The translations under genes and the position numbers were made by a program. The notes below the pieces were generated by a model. The model had not been told where the DNA came from. It was given only the letters and a program-made list of their open reading frames with translations, and did not search any database. Shown piece by piece: positions 8,728-19,215 of a stretch of 64,000 bases of DNA. Origin of the DNA: Qipengyuania atrilutea (GTDB lineage Bacteria > Pseudomonadota > Alphaproteobacteria > Sphingomonadales > Sphingomonadaceae). The stretch spans positions 551,501-615,500 of the forward strand of contig NZ_JABWGV010000003.1 in the NCBI RefSeq assembly GCF_013370205.1, read 5' to 3'. Within the stretch, counting starts at the first letter, position 1; every line of letters begins with the position of its first letter.

Positions 8728-10434
8728 TCAGTTTTCAGCGTCGATGTCGAAAACCTTTCGCCCGGCAACCCACGTTTCCAAGACCGTGGCGCCGCGAATT
8801 TGGTCGGGCGACGCGAGGAATGGATCGGTATCGAGGAAGACGAAGTCCGCGCGCTGGCCGGCAACCAGCTTTCCAAAGTGCTTTTCCGCGTATCCGGCAT
8901 AGGCGCCGTTGCTTGTGTAGGCGGCGAGCGCGCGCTCGCGATCGACGACTTCTTCCGGTCGCCATCCGCCGAACGGCTGACCATCCGCGTCGACGCGCGA
9001 GATCGCGACCGCCATGCCAGCAAGAACGTCAGGCAGTTCGACCGGCGCGTCCGATCCGAACACGAGCACTGCGCCGGTATCGGCGATGCTCTTCCACGCG
9101 TACGCACCATCGAGTCGGTCGGCTCCGAGCCTTGCTTCTGCCATGAGCCGGTCCGAGGTCTGGTGAACGGGCTGCATCGACGCGATGATACCGTGCTGGC
9201 CGAAGGCGGCGAGGTCTACCGGGTCGACGATCTGCGCATGTTCGATACGCCAGCGGCGATCTCCGCCATAGCTGTCGGCCAGTTCGTCGACCGCACCCAG
9301 CACTTCGGCATCGGCCGCATCTCCGATTGCGTGGACTGCGGGCTGGAAGTTGCCGAGCGCGGCGCGGCTCATCTGGTTGCGCAGGGCGGCAGGCGTGAGG
9401 AGCGGTAAGCCGCGGTTGCCAGCATCATCGGCATAGGGGCGTTTCAGCCATGCACCGCGCGAGCCGAGTGCGCCGTCAAGATATAGCTTCACCCCGTTGA
9501 GGCGCAGCCGATCGTCGTAGAGCCACGGCGTCGGTCCGCCTCCGCCGATGAGGTCCATCGCCTCTACACCGGCGGCGTAAGACATCACGCGTAAGGTCAG
9601 CCGCCCGGTATCACCTGCCCGGCGGAAGGCCTGCCAGTCCTCGATCGTCGTGCCCATGTCGGCAGCTGCGGTAATGCCTCGTGCGTGAAGCAACTCCTGC
9701 GCTTTTGCGAAAGCGAGATCGCGTTCGGCGGGGCGGGGGGCGGGGATCGTCTGCGAGACGAGATCGCCCGCTCGATCGACGAATACGCCGGCTGGTGCGC
9801 CCGATCCCGCGATGCGTTCGATCCGACCGCCGTCGGGATCGGCAGTCTTTGCCGTAATACCGGCGCGCTCGATGGCGAGCGTGTTGCCCCAGCCGGCGTG
9901 ACCGTCCACCCGCTCCAGCCAGACCGGCCGGTCCGCGACGACTGCATCGAGTTCGGCAGCGGTCGGGAAGCGTCCCAGACCCCATTTCTCCTGATTCCAG
10001 CCGCGCCCGAGTATCCACGGACGCGACGGATTGGCGGCGGCGAATTCCGCGATTTTCTGCTGTGCTTCCGCGAGCGAGTTCGTTCCGGACAGGTCCAGCG
10101 TCAAAGCGCCGAAGCCGAGGCCCATTATATGAAGGTGACTGTCGATGAACCCCGGCAGCATGACCCGGCCCTTGCCGTCGACGCGGTTGTCGGTGTCCTT
10201 CGGCGTCCGCTCGCGCTTCTCGAAGGTTTCGCGCACCCGCCCGTCGTCGTCGATCCACACCGCTACGAAGCGTTCCACTTCGCCGTCTTCACCGATGGTG
10301 ATGCCGTTTACATTGTCGATGAGGAGGTCGGCGGAGGCAGGCGCAGCAAAAAGCGCAGCCGCCAGTGCCGCCAGAGCGGCAGTCCCCGAACGGAGTTTGG
10401 CGGAAAGATCGGTGTGCGTAGCGTCGGTTTTCAT
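8728..10434 (-). CDS. Exported amidohydrolase, YtcJ/AepA-like (Amidohydro_3)
   Basis: A metal-dependent amidohydrolase of the Amidohydro_3 group, 568 residues, with a probable signal sequence ending in ASA near residue 36 and hence a periplasmic location. The metal-binding motif HLH appears in PGFIDSHLHIMG; further ligands of the fold are HAIGD, RIEHAQ and the Asp of FGSDAPV. Members act on varied amide or imidazole substrates and the substrate cannot be read from sequence; the exoenzyme-regulator name AepA for relatives is historical. It stands alone between the small exported genes and the divergently transcribed threonine ammonia-lyase, 83 bases away. No operon partner suggests a pathway. 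Confidence 0.88.
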   Translation of the reverse strand: MKTDATHTDLSAKLRSGTAALAALAAALFAAPASADLLIDNVNGITIGEDGEVERFVAVWIDDDGRVRETFEKRERTPKDTDNRVDGKGRVMLPGFIDSHLHIMGLGFGALTLDLSGTNSLAEAQQKIAEFAAANPSRPWILGRGWNQEKWGLGRFPTAAELDAVVADRPVWLERVDGHAGWGNTLAIERAGITAKTADPDGGRIERIAGSGAPAGVFVDRAGDLVSQTIPAPRPAERDLAFAKAQELLHARGITAAADMGTTIEDWQAFRRAGDTGRLTLRVMSYAAGVEAMDLIGGGGPTPWLYDDRLRLNGVKLYLDGALGSRGAWLKRPYADDAGNRGLPLLTPAALRNQMSRAALGNFQPAVHAIGDAADAEVLGAVDELADSYGGDRRWRIEHAQIVDPVDLAAFGQHGIIASMQPVHQTSDRLMAEARLGADRLDGAYAWKSIADTGAVLVFGSDAPVELPDVLAGMAVAISRVDADGQPFGGWRPEEVVDRERALAAYTSNGAYAGYAEKHFGKLVAGQRADFVFLDTDPFLASPDQIRGATVLETWVAGRKVFDIDAEN

Positions 10435-10517
10435 GCTGCGCGGCTTAAGCGTAAATATCCCGCCTGCAAATGCTTTCGCGTTGCGGACGCCGCCGCGCCT
10501 GCCTATCGCCGCTTGCC

Positions 10518-11774
10518 ATGAGCATACCCCAGCCAGTTTCGCACGAGCCCGTACCCGGCCCGGAAGCCCTTACGATCGACGACGTTCGCGCAGCGGCGGA
10601 GCGGATCGGCGATGCGATCGTGCACACCCCCATGCTGCATTCGAAGACGCTCTCGGATATTGTCGGAGCGGAGATCTGGCTGAAGTTCGAGAACCAGCAG
10701 TTCACTGCCGCCTACAAGGAACGCGGTGCGCTTAACGCTTTGCTGCTTCTGTCGGACGAGCAGCGGCAGCGCGGCGTTATCGCCGCTTCGGCGGGCAATC
10801 ACTCCCAAGGTCTGAGCTACCACGGCAAACGGCTTGGCGTGCCAGTCAAAATCGTCATGCCGCGCACGACCCCTACGGTCAAAGTGATGCAAACCGAAAG
10901 CGTGGGCGGCGAGGTCGTGCTGTTCGGCGAAACCTTCGACGAGGCATCGGACCATGCGCGCAAGCTGGAGCAGGAGTTGGGCCTAACCTTCGTTCACCCC
11001 TTCGACGATCCCGATGTTGCCGCCGGGCAAGGCACGGTCGCGCTCGAGATGCTGGCAGTGAAGCCCGACCTCGATTGCATGGTCGTGCCGATCGGCGGCG
11101 GGGGTCTTATTTCCGGGATGGCGACGGTCGCACGCGCGCTCAATCCGCGGACTGACATCGTCGGCGTACAGGCAGAGCTTTACCCGTCGATGTACGGCAA
11201 GGTCATGCACAAGGACGTCGATTGCGGCGGTGATACGCTGGCCGAAGGCATCGCGGTCAAGGCACCGGGCAAGTTCACCTCGCAGATTGTGGACAAGTTG
11301 GTAGACGAGATACTGCTCGTCGACGAAGCCTCGCTCGAGAACTCGGTTTCGCTGCTATTGCAGATCGAGAAGACCGTGGTCGAAGGGGCGGGCGCTGCGG
11401 GCCTCGCTGCCGTACTCGCCAATCCGAAGCGGTTTGCGGGCAAGACGATCGGTCTTGTGCTGTGCGGCGGCAATATCGACACGCGCCTCCTCGCCAACGT
11501 GCTGCTGCGCGACCTCGCTCGGCAAGGACGGTTGGCGCGCCTGCGGGTGACGCTGCAGGACCGGCCCGGTGCGCTTTACAAGGTCATGCGCGAGTTCGAT
11601 GCGCACAACGTGAACATTATCGAAATCTATCACCAGCGGATTTTCACGACGCTGCCGGCGAAGGGCCTGATCACCGATATCGAGTGCGAAGCGCGCGACC
11701 GGACGCAGATCGACGCCCTGATCGAGGACCTTCGCGGGAAGGGCTATTCGGTCACGCCGATCGAGCTGCAATAG
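10518..11774 (+). CDS. ilvA: Threonine ammonia-lyase with C-terminal ACT domain
   Basis: A PLP enzyme that deaminates threonine to 2-oxobutanoate, the first committed step to isoleucine. The PLP lysine sits in FTAAYKERGALN, the substrate loop in SAGNHSQG, and the phosphate-binding glycine loop in GGGGLISG. Residues 335-418 form an ACT domain (RLRVTLQDRPGALYKVMREF), the usual site for amino-acid control. At 418 residues it resembles the short single-ACT form often called TdcB-like or catabolic, so isoleucine control may differ from E. coli IlvA; the symbol is chosen by likely role. The ATG at 10518 gives the native N-terminus; upstream codons in the frame are spurious. Confidence 0.9.
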   Translation: MSIPQPVSHEPVPGPEALTIDDVRAAAERIGDAIVHTPMLHSKTLSDIVGAEIWLKFENQQFTAAYKERGALNALLLLSDEQRQRGVIAASAGNHSQGLSYHGKRLGVPVKIVMPRTTPTVKVMQTESVGGEVVLFGETFDEASDHARKLEQELGLTFVHPFDDPDVAAGQGTVALEMLAVKPDLDCMVVPIGGGGLISGMATVARALNPRTDIVGVQAELYPSMYGKVMHKDVDCGGDTLAEGIAVKAPGKFTSQIVDKLVDEILLVDEASLENSVSLLLQIEKTVVEGAGAAGLAAVLANPKRFAGKTIGLVLCGGNIDTRLLANVLLRDLARQGRLARLRVTLQDRPGALYKVMREFDAHNVNIIEIYHQRIFTTLPAKGLITDIECEARDRTQIDALIEDLRGKGYSVTPIELQ

Positions 11775-11813
11775 GGTAAACAAGCCGGCGTATCGGATGC
11801 CGCGCGAGGCGGC

Positions 11814-11834
11814 TTAACCATGATTGATGGTTAA
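11814..11834. promoter_or_regulatory. Perfect inverted repeat of CtrA-type half-sites
   Basis: TTAACCAT at 11814-11821 and ATGGTTAA at 11827-11834 form an exact 8-base inverted repeat around a 5-base spacer, between ilvA and bpt. TTAACCAT is a half-site form reported for the cell-cycle regulator CtrA. The element could instead be a weak, AT-rich hairpin helping to end ilvA transcription, because a short T-run (TTTT) follows about 5 bases later. Confidence 0.45.
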
Positions 11835-11862
11835 TGGGGTTTTGAGTTGGGAACGAAGTCCT

Positions 11863-11878
11863 TTAAGAAGGTCTTAAC
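11863..11878 (+). promoter_or_regulatory. Candidate CtrA binding site (TTAA-N7-TTAAC)
   Basis: The sequence matches the full CtrA consensus established in Caulobacter, TTAA then seven bases then TTAAC, 47 bases ahead of the GTG start of bpt. Together with the inverted half-sites at 11814-11834 it gives three TTAA elements within 65 bases. This supports, but does not prove, cell-cycle control of bpt. Confidence 0.5.
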
Positions 11879-11924
11879 AAAATATTACCGACTCATTTCG
11901 AACCCGTAAGGCTGATAATCTCAC

Positions 11925-12767
11925 GTGACTGCCCCGATACGCTTTCCCCGATTTTTCGTCACCAGTCCGGCTCCGTGTCCGTACCTCGAAGGGCGCACGG
12001 AACGGAAGGTGTTCACGGAACTGAGCGGAGCGAATTCGGACGAACTCAACGAAGCGCTGGGGCGCATCGGGTTTCGCCGCAGTCAGACGGTCGCCTACCG
12101 GCCCAGCTGCCTCGACTGCAACGCCTGCGTATCGGTGCGCCTGATTGCGGACGAGTTTCGCGCCTCGAGCAGCCAGAAGCGCAACCTGAAGCAGAACGGC
12201 GATCTCGAAGCTTCCGAATGCCGCCCCTGGGCGACCGAGGAACAGTTCGAACTGCTTCAACGCTACCTCGCCGTGCGTCACCCAGGCGGGGGCATGGCGA
12301 CCATGGAAGACACCGACTATGCCGACATGATCGAGCATACGCCGGTTTCCAGCCAGGTCATAGAGTACCGCGAACCCACTGACGGCAATGGAAAAGGCAG
12401 GCTGGTCGCGGCGTGTCTTACCGACTATCAGGGCGATGGGCTGTCGATGATCTACAGCTTTTATGATCCATCGCACGAGGGTCGCTCGGGACTTGGAAAT
12501 TACATTATCCTGGATCACATCCGCCGTGCGGCGCAGATGGGCCTGCCCTACGTATATCTGGGATATTGGGTCAACGGCTCGGACCGGATGCAGTACAAGG
12601 TGCGCTACCGCCCGATGGAACGCCTCACCCGTGACGGGTGGGAGCGGATGGGCAATGACGAGCAGTCGCGGCTTATCGCTGCTGCAACCGCCCCGCGCAC
12701 GCCCGCTACACGCGAGCCGCGTCCGTCCAAGGACGGCAACAGGGTCACAAGCGAAGTCGAGCAATAG
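11925..12767 (+). CDS. bpt: Aspartate/glutamate leucyltransferase (Bpt)
   Basis: Bpt transfers leucine from Leu-tRNA to proteins with N-terminal Asp or Glu, marking them for ClpS/ClpAP degradation by the N-degron route. The 280-residue length fits. Characteristic features are the N-terminal [21 protein letters not shown], the CLDCNACV cysteine cluster and the [20 protein letters not shown] segment near the C-terminus. The start is a GTG at 11925. Its 3' end overlaps the start of the outer-membrane assembly gene by 113 bases. The ORF family was formerly annotated arginyltransferase (Ate). Candidate CtrA sites lie upstream. The other N-degron transferase, Aat, is also in this window at 49871. 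Confidence 0.93.
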   Translation: MTAPIRFPRFFVTSPAPCPYLEGRTERKVFTELSGANSDELNEALGRIGFRRSQTVAYRPSCLDCNACVSVRLIADEFRASSSQKRNLKQNGDLEASECRPWATEEQFELLQRYLAVRHPGGGMATMEDTDYADMIEHTPVSSQVIEYREPTDGNGKGRLVAACLTDYQGDGLSMIYSFYDPSHEGRSGLGNYIILDHIRRAAQMGLPYVYLGYWVNGSDRMQYKVRYRPMERLTRDGWERMGNDEQSRLIAAATAPRTPATREPRPSKDGNRVTSEVEQ

Positions 12768-14958
12768 GCAATTCGCCGCCGCATTCGTTGCTTGTCTGCT
12801 CGCCTCGACGGCGGCGGCTGAGGCAAAAGCGCAGGACTACGACGCCCCGCCTACTCTTGAAGAACTGATACCCGATCGCGCGGTCGAAAACCCGGAAGAA
12901 TGGGCGCTCGAAGGCGCTGCGCCCGAAGACCCGCAAGCGTCGCAGCCAGCCGAACAGAATTCGCTCGATTTCGGCGAGCCCATAGCGGACGACATCGACC
13001 TCGCGGCACCCGAATTCGATACGCCAATGGCCGATTTGCCGCTGCTCGGTCTCGAATGGCCGGACGAACTCGAACTCGCCGAACTCGAACCGGTGGAGCC
13101 TGTGGACGGCGAAGAGACGGTCGATTTCGCCGCGCTCGATCTGACACCGCTAAACCCGATTACCGACGCGCAGCTTTTCCGGCTTAGCGACGAATTGGCG
13201 CTCGCTTTCCCCGATGACGAGGATGCATTTCCCGAACGCACGGAATTTCTCGAACGTTTCGAAGAACTGTCGACGGTCGAGGAACTGGACAGCGACGAAG
13301 ACAACGTAGCGCAGCTTTCCGCCCGGGCGCGCGAGGATGAGGAACTGCTCGAAACGCTGCTCAGGATTTACGGCTATTACGATGCGGAAATCCTGCGCAG
13401 CGTTGGATCGCCAGCCGCGAATGCAGAGAAGGCTGCGCCGCCCCCGTCGGTCCGTTTTGATATCATCCCCGGCGTTCGCTACCGCGTTGGCGCCGTCGAT
13501 CTGGGGCAGCTCGACACCGCGGTCGATGCCGAGGCCTTGCGCACCGCCTTTGGTGTATCGAGCGGCGATTACCTGTCGAACGATGTCATCGTCGCGGAGC
13601 GTGCGGACCTCATCGCTACGCTCGGCGAGACGGGCTACGCATTTGCTGAGGTGCCCGAGCCGGAATTGCTCATCGATCATGCCCGCGAAGAAGGCGACTT
13701 ATCGATGCCCGTCGAACCGGGAGGGAAGTACGCTTTCGGCGGGATCGAGAGCAATCTTCCGCGCTTCCTGCCGGGCGATCACCTTGAAGGCATCGCGCGC
13801 TTCGATCCGGGTGATGTCTATCAGCAGAGTCTGCAGGAAGATCTGCGCCGGGCGATTATCGCTACCGGCCTCGTGTCCTCGGTCGAGATTACGCCGCGCG
13901 AACTACAGCCCCCGATCGGTTCGGCGCCCGGCGAGATCGTGCTCGACGTCGATCTATCAAGAGCGCCCGTGCGGACCATCGCCGGGGCGATCGGATACGG
14001 GTCGGAAGAAGGCTTCCGCATTCAGGCGAGCTGGGAGCACCGAAATCTCTTCCCGCCGGAAGGGGCGCTGCGCCTGCGCGGGGTCGTGGGTACGCAGGAG
14101 CAGCTTGCGGGCATTACCTTCCGGAAAAGCAATTTCGGCGGGCGCGACCGGATCCTGACGCTGGATGCCTATGCCAGCACCATCGACAGTCCGGCTTTCG
14201 ATGCGAACACCGCATCGGTGATCGCGACGTATGAGCAGGCATCGACGCTGCTGTTCCAGAAACCGCTGAGCTGGAGCTTCGGGTTCGAACTCGTGGCGAC
14301 GGACGAGCGGCAGGCGCCCGTCGACGGCATTGCGCTGCCGCGCGAAACTTACCTCGTCGCAGCCCTGCCGGTGTCCGCTCTCATCGACACGACCGACAGC
14401 CTGCTCGATCCGACGCGCGGGTTCAGGCTCGGCGGCCGCCTGTCACCGGAAGTATCTCGCAGTCAAGGGACCGAAAGCTTCTACCTGCGCAGCCAGGTCG
14501 ATGCGAGTTACTACCAACAGGTCAACGACCGGGTAGTGCTGGCAGGGCGGACAAGGCTTGCGAGCATTCCCGGGGCTCCGATCGACCAGATCGCGCCGTC
14601 GCGGCGGCTTTACGCGGGCGGCGGCTCTTCCGTCCGCGGCTACGGTTTCCGCGAGATAGGGCCGAGCAACGCGATCGGCGAACCGAGCGGCGGGCGCTCG
14701 CTCGTCGAGTTATCCTTCGAAGCGCGCATCCGCACCGGACTGTTCGACGATTCGGTTTCCGTGGTTCCCTTCATCGATGCGGGCTCCATTGGCCGCGACC
14801 AGCTTCCCGACTTCGACCGGATCAAGGTCGGCGCCGGGGTCGGCCTGCGCTACTACACGAATTTCGGTCCCATTCGGGTCGATTTCGGCGTGCCGCTAAA
14901 CCCGGACCCGGACGATAGCCCATTCGCCGTTTACGTCTCGCTCGGACAGGCGTTCTGA
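12655..14958 (+). CDS. tamA: Outer-membrane assembly factor TamA-like (Omp85/BamA superfamily)
   Basis: A 767-residue Omp85 protein with POTRA-type periplasmic repeats, seen around residues 270-430 ([19 protein letters not shown] onward), and a C-terminal 16-strand barrel carrying the diagnostic [10 protein letters not shown] of the superfamily and ending in Phe. With TamB, encoded next, it helps insert outer-membrane proteins. The only ATG that can give an exported protein is 12655, inside bpt: the first clear hydrophobic stretch ([12 protein letters not shown], followed by EAKA then QDY) begins about 39 residues later, giving an unusually long n-region. A Glu/Asp-rich stretch of about 200 residues lies between the signal and the first POTRA. 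The stop overlaps the tamB start (TGATG). Confidence 0.88.
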   Translation: MTSSRGLSLLQPPRARPLHASRVRPRTATGSQAKSSNRQFAAAFVACLLASTAAAEAKAQDYDAPPTLEELIPDRAVENPEEWALEGAAPEDPQASQPAEQNSLDFGEPIADDIDLAAPEFDTPMADLPLLGLEWPDELELAELEPVEPVDGEETVDFAALDLTPLNPITDAQLFRLSDELALAFPDDEDAFPERTEFLERFEELSTVEELDSDEDNVAQLSARAREDEELLETLLRIYGYYDAEILRSVGSPAANAEKAAPPPSVRFDIIPGVRYRVGAVDLGQLDTAVDAEALRTAFGVSSGDYLSNDVIVAERADLIATLGETGYAFAEVPEPELLIDHAREEGDLSMPVEPGGKYAFGGIESNLPRFLPGDHLEGIARFDPGDVYQQSLQEDLRRAIIATGLVSSVEITPRELQPPIGSAPGEIVLDVDLSRAPVRTIAGAIGYGSEEGFRIQASWEHRNLFPPEGALRLRGVVGTQEQLAGITFRKSNFGGRDRILTLDAYASTIDSPAFDANTASVIATYEQASTLLFQKPLSWSFGFELVATDERQAPVDGIALPRETYLVAALPVSALIDTTDSLLDPTRGFRLGGRLSPEVSRSQGTESFYLRSQVDASYYQQVNDRVVLAGRTRLASIPGAPIDQIAPSRRLYAGGGSSVRGYGFREIGPSNAIGEPSGGRSLVELSFEARIRTGLFDDSVSVVPFIDAGSIGRDQLPDFDRIKVGAGVGLRYYTNFGPIRVDFGVPLNPDPDDSPFAVYVSLGQAF

Positions 14959-17900
14959 TGAGCGAGGCGGTAGATACAACGGCGGCGAACGAATTCTCGG
15001 CAAACGAAGAGCCGGGCACACCGCGCCGGTCGAAGCGCAAACTCGCGCTCAAATGGTTTGCCGGGATTGCCGGTCTGCTGCTGCTGGCGGTTGCCGCTCT
15101 TCTGGTCTTCATCAATTCGGATGCGGGGCGCCGCTACGTCGCCGAGCGCATCGCGGAATACGAAATGCCGTCGGGTCTCAAGGTCGAAATCGGCCGGATC
15201 GAAGGCGACATCTACGGCTCATCGGTGCTGTACGGCGTCGCGCTGTCAGATCCGCAAGGCGTCTTCATGCGCATTCCGAGGGCCGAACTCGACTGGCGCC
15301 CACGATCGTGGCTGTCGAACCGGCTGGACATCCGCTCGCTAGCAATCCGGGAAGGAACGCTGCTTCGATGGCCAAAGTTCATCGATAACGAGGACGACGG
15401 ACCGATCCTGCCCGACTTTGATATCCGCATCGACCGACTCGTAATTGACGATCTTCGGCTTGCGGAGGGACTGTTGGGCGAAAGGGCGCAGCGCGTCAAT
15501 TTGCTTGCGCAGGCGCGCGTGGACGAGGGAACGCTGCTCCTGAAAGCCAATGGCAGGCTGGGCGAGCGTGACCGAGTTTATCTCGATCTGGACGCGCGGC
15601 CCGATGACGACCGCTTCGATCTGGCGCTGGATTACCGTGCGCCGGAAGGCGGGGTCGTCGCAGGACTTCTCGGCGTAGCGGCGGATTACCGGGCCATTGC
15701 TACAGGCGAGGGGCGGTGGAGCAACTGGCGCGGCGCGCTACTGCTACGTCGTGACGAGGAACGCCTCGGGGCGTTCCGTCTCACCAATCGTTCGGGGCGG
15801 TTCGGACTGGTTGGTCAAGCGAACCTAGAAGATATTACGAGCGGATTGGCGCAACGCGCTGCCGGGAATGTCACCTCTATCGCCGCCTTCGCCAGCATCG
15901 CCGAACGCGTGATCGACGGCGAGTTCGGTCTGCGTTCGCGGGCGCTCTCGATCAAGGGCGAGGGCAGGATCGATCTGGCGCAATCGCGGATCGACAATCT
16001 CTCGCTTGTCGGCGACGTGCGCGATCCCGGCCTTTTCGGCTCGGGGTTCGCCCTCGAGGATGCTCGCTTTCGCGCACAGATCGACGGACCGTTTTCGCAG
16101 CTTGAAGGCGAACATACGATCATCGTCCCCCGCCTCGAAGCGGGGAACGTAGTGTTCGAAAACCTCGTGCAGGAAGGCGTATTGTCCCGCGAGGAAGGCA
16201 TCTGGCGCGTACCGCTGTCCATCGAGGTCGGGCGAGTGCGTACCGGCCAGCCGTTTTTCGACCCGCGGCTCCAGAACGGCACGCTTCGCGGCACGCTGAC
16301 GCTGAACGGCAACCGCCTGCTCGGCGAAGACCTCGCCTTGTCCTTCCCCGAAACGAGCGCGCGGCTGACCTTGGCCGGCGATCTCGCGCGCAGTCAGTAC
16401 CGGATTGCCGGTCCGGTTCGTTTCGAGCGCCTTCTTCTCGAGAACATCGGCCGTGCGAGCGGCACTGCGCGGATCGATGCAGTGCTTCGGGCGGGACGTC
16501 CGTGGCGGCTTCAGAGCATCATCGACGGCGTGGTCGCACCGGTAACAAACGGCACGCTCGCCAGCCTTGCCGGTGAACGCATCACCGCGAACGGCGGCTT
16601 GGCCATCGGCGGTGGGCAGCCGCTGACGTTCCGCAATGTCTCGCTCGCCTCGCGCCAAGTGACAATGAACCTGGACGGGCAAATTACCGGCGAAGGAACG
16701 AGCGTTGCGGGAACGGGCCGGCACCAGCGCTTCGGGCAATTTACGGTAGAGGCTCTGCTCACGCCGAGCGGACCACGCGCTGCCTTCGTCTTCGCCGATC
16801 CTTTCCCTGCCGCCGGGCTGCGCGACGTGCGTCTGGCGCTTACCCCGACCGAACAGGGGTTTGCGATCGAAACGGAAGGTCAATCGCTTCTAGGACCGTT
16901 CGACGGTACGATCGGCCTGCTGAGCTCGCGCGGCGGCGCGACGCGGCTATCGATCGAGCGGTTGAACGTCTGGGAAACAGCGGTGCGCGGGCAATTGACG
17001 CTGGTTCAGGGTGGCGTCGACGGCACGCTTTCGTTGATCGGCGGCGGCCTTGACGGCACGATCGGGCTCGAAGTCGTTCCTGCAGGACAGCGGATCGCGC
17101 TGGACATCGAGGCACGCAATGCGGAGTTCGGAGGTACCACGCCGATTGCGGTCGCGCGCGCCGATATCGAGGCAACCGGCGTGTTGGGCGCGCGTAGCAC
17201 CATTCAGGGGAACCTGACGGCGGACGGTATATCTTACGGCCGGCTGTTCGTCGGCCGGCTCGCAGCGCGCGGCGAGCTGGAAGACGGTGTCGGCGAAGTG
17301 ACCGCATCAATTTCGGGACGGCGCGGCGCCCGCTTCAATCTTCAGATGAACGCCGGGATCACGCCCCAGCGGGTCGCGTTTGCAGCGAGAGGCGCGTTTG
17401 CCGGGCAGCAGATCACGATGCCGCGCCGCGCTGTTCTGGTGAAGCAGGATAGCGGCGCGTGGCGGTTGCAGCGCTCGCAAGTGAGTTACGGCGACGGACG
17501 TCTGATACTCGAAGGTCTGCTGGGCGGCGAGAGCGGGTTGCAATTACGGGCCGGTCTGTCTCAAATGCCCCTGTCGCTTATCGACATCGCAGTTCCCGAT
17601 CTCGGGCTTGGCGGCACCGCTTCGGGGGTCATCGAGTTCCGGCAGGGCAATTCGGGCCTTCCGGTCGCCGACGTGCGGGTCAAGATTGATGACCTTACGC
17701 GGTCGGGACTGGTCCTTTCGTCGCGGCCTATCGACCTGGCGCTCGTCTCGGAGCTTACGGAGAACCGTTTGGTCGCGCGCGCGGTACTCTCGGAAGCTGA
17801 GGAAAGAAAAGGGCGGCTGCAGGCCCGTATCAGCAATTTGCCGCAGTCGGGCGTGCTTGGTGAACGCATCCGCAGGGGGCGCCTGTTCGCACAGCTTCGC

Positions 17901-19196
17901 TATCAGGGGCAGGCATCTGCCTTGTGGCGGCTGACCGGAGTCGAAGCGTTCGACCTGACCGGCCCCGTGAGCATCGCAGCCGACGCCCGCGGAACGCTCG
18001 CCGATCCGAGCGTGCGCGGTTCGGTCGAGAGCGACAACCTGCGTGTCCGTAGTTTGATTTCAGGTACAGACATCAACAATGTCGCGATGAACGGCAGCTT
18101 CAGCGGATCGCGGCTGCGCTTGCAGCGCTTCTCGGGCACGACTGCAGGCGGCGGACGCATCACCGGCAGCGGCACCGTGGACTTGCAGGGGCTCGGAGAG
18201 CGGGTCGAAGGCCGCATGATCGAGATACGCGGACCGAAGCTGGACCTGAGAGCATACGCGGAACGAGCGCGCCTGGTGAATGCAAACGGCCTCAGCGCAA
18301 CCGTCAGCGGACCGCTTCGTATCGTATCGAACGGACTCGGCGGCACGATCGCCGGACGCGTAGAGATCATACGCGCGAGCTGGTCGCTCGGCACCGCTGC
18401 AGAGGATGCCGCTCTGCCGCGCATCGTTACACGCGAGGTGAACGTACCGGCGAATGTCTCCGCTGCGGTCGCGCCTGGTCGCCCCTGGCGCTATCTGATC
18501 GACGCGCAGGGCAACAACCGCATCAATGTCGAGGGTCTCGGCATCGACAGCGAATGGGCAGCGGATATCGTGATCCGCGGCACGACTTCAGACCCGCGGA
18601 TCGGCGGGAGCGCCAGCGTCGTGCGCGGCAATTACAGCTTCGCGGGTACGCGCTTCGATCTGACACGAGGGGAAATTGCCTTCGACGAGGACGTACCGAT
18701 TGATCCCCGCCTCGATATCGAGGCCGAAACGCGCGAAAACGGCATAGAGGTCACTGTCGACGTTACCGGCAGTGCGCAGGAACCCGAAATCTCATTCCGG
18801 TCCGTACCGAGCCTGCCGGAAGAAGAGATCCTCTCGCGCCTCCTTTTCGGCGGTTCGATCACGTCGCTCTCCGCGACCGATGCTCTGCAACTGGGGTCCG
18901 CGCTCGCGTCGCTCAGAGAAGGTGGCGCCGGGCTCGACCCGATCAACCAGTTGCGCAGTGCGATCGGCCTCGATCGGTTGCGGATCGTCAGCGCGGACGC
19001 GGCTCTCGACCGGGGAACCGCGATTGCAGTCGGAAAGAATATCGGACGCCGCTTCTACATAGAGCTGATTACCGACGGACGCGGATATAGCGCGACCGAG
19101 GTCGAGTTCCGCGTCACGAGTTGGTTATCTCTGCTCGCAAGCGTATCGACGATCGGGCGCGACAGCGTCGTGGCCGAAATCAGCCGCGACTACTGA
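14958..19196 (+). CDS. tamB: Translocation/assembly module protein TamB
   Basis: A very large (1412 residues) inner-membrane anchored protein of the AsmA/TamB lipid-bridge class. One transmembrane helix lies at about residues 32-55 (FAGIAGLLLLAVAALLVFI). The long middle consists of repeating beta-rich segments that in this family form a hydrophobic groove spanning the periplasm. The conserved C-terminal DUF490 domain is recognisable by the segment DPRIGGSASVVRGNYSFAG, then LTRGEIAFDEDVPIDPRLDI and FRSVPSLPEEEILSRLLFG. It contacts TamA at the outer membrane. Family knowledge assigns roles in outer-membrane protein insertion and phospholipid transport. It is translationally coupled to tamA. Confidence 0.95.
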   Translation: MSEAVDTTAANEFSANEEPGTPRRSKRKLALKWFAGIAGLLLLAVAALLVFINSDAGRRYVAERIAEYEMPSGLKVEIGRIEGDIYGSSVLYGVALSDPQGVFMRIPRAELDWRPRSWLSNRLDIRSLAIREGTLLRWPKFIDNEDDGPILPDFDIRIDRLVIDDLRLAEGLLGERAQRVNLLAQARVDEGTLLLKANGRLGERDRVYLDLDARPDDDRFDLALDYRAPEGGVVAGLLGVAADYRAIATGEGRWSNWRGALLLRRDEERLGAFRLTNRSGRFGLVGQANLEDITSGLAQRAAGNVTSIAAFASIAERVIDGEFGLRSRALSIKGEGRIDLAQSRIDNLSLVGDVRDPGLFGSGFALEDARFRAQIDGPFSQLEGEHTIIVPRLEAGNVVFENLVQEGVLSREEGIWRVPLSIEVGRVRTGQPFFDPRLQNGTLRGTLTLNGNRLLGEDLALSFPETSARLTLAGDLARSQYRIAGPVRFERLLLENIGRASGTARIDAVLRAGRPWRLQSIIDGVVAPVTNGTLASLAGERITANGGLAIGGGQPLTFRNVSLASRQVTMNLDGQITGEGTSVAGTGRHQRFGQFTVEALLTPSGPRAAFVFADPFPAAGLRDVRLALTPTEQGFAIETEGQSLLGPFDGTIGLLSSRGGATRLSIERLNVWETAVRGQLTLVQGGVDGTLSLIGGGLDGTIGLEVVPAGQRIALDIEARNAEFGGTTPIAVARADIEATGVLGARSTIQGNLTADGISYGRLFVGRLAARGELEDGVGEVTASISGRRGARFNLQMNAGITPQRVAFAARGAFAGQQITMPRRAVLVKQDSGAWRLQRSQVSYGDGRLILEGLLGGESGLQLRAGLSQMPLSLIDIAVPDLGLGGTASGVIEFRQGNSGLPVADVRVKIDDLTRSGLVLSSRPIDLALVSELTENRLVARAVLSEAEERKGRLQARISNLPQSGVLGERIRRGRLFAQLRYQGQASALWRLTGVEAFDLTGPVSIAADARGTLADPSVRGSVESDNLRVRSLISGTDINNVAMNGSFSGSRLRLQRFSGTTAGGGRITGSGTVDLQGLGERVEGRMIEIRGPKLDLRAYAERARLVNANGLSATVSGPLRIVSNGLGGTIAGRVEIIRASWSLGTAAEDAALPRIVTREVNVPANVSAAVAPGRPWRYLIDAQGNNRINVEGLGIDSEWAADIVIRGTTSDPRIGGSASVVRGNYSFAGTRFDLTRGEIAFDEDVPIDPRLDIEAETRENGIEVTVDVTGSAQEPEISFRSVPSLPEEEILSRLLFGGSITSLSATDALQLGSALASLREGGAGLDPINQLRSAIGLDRLRIVSADAALDRGTAIAVGKNIGRRFYIELITDGRGYSATEVEFRVTSWLSLLASVSTIGRDSVVAEISRDY

Positions 19197-19215
19197 CGCG
19201 CCCATGGTCTTCAGA

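Noticed and set aside
12463-12654. In-frame extension of tamA to an ATG at 12463
   Set aside because: It would lie wholly inside bpt and place the hydrophobic core over 100 residues from the N-terminus; the ATG at 12655 is the better start.
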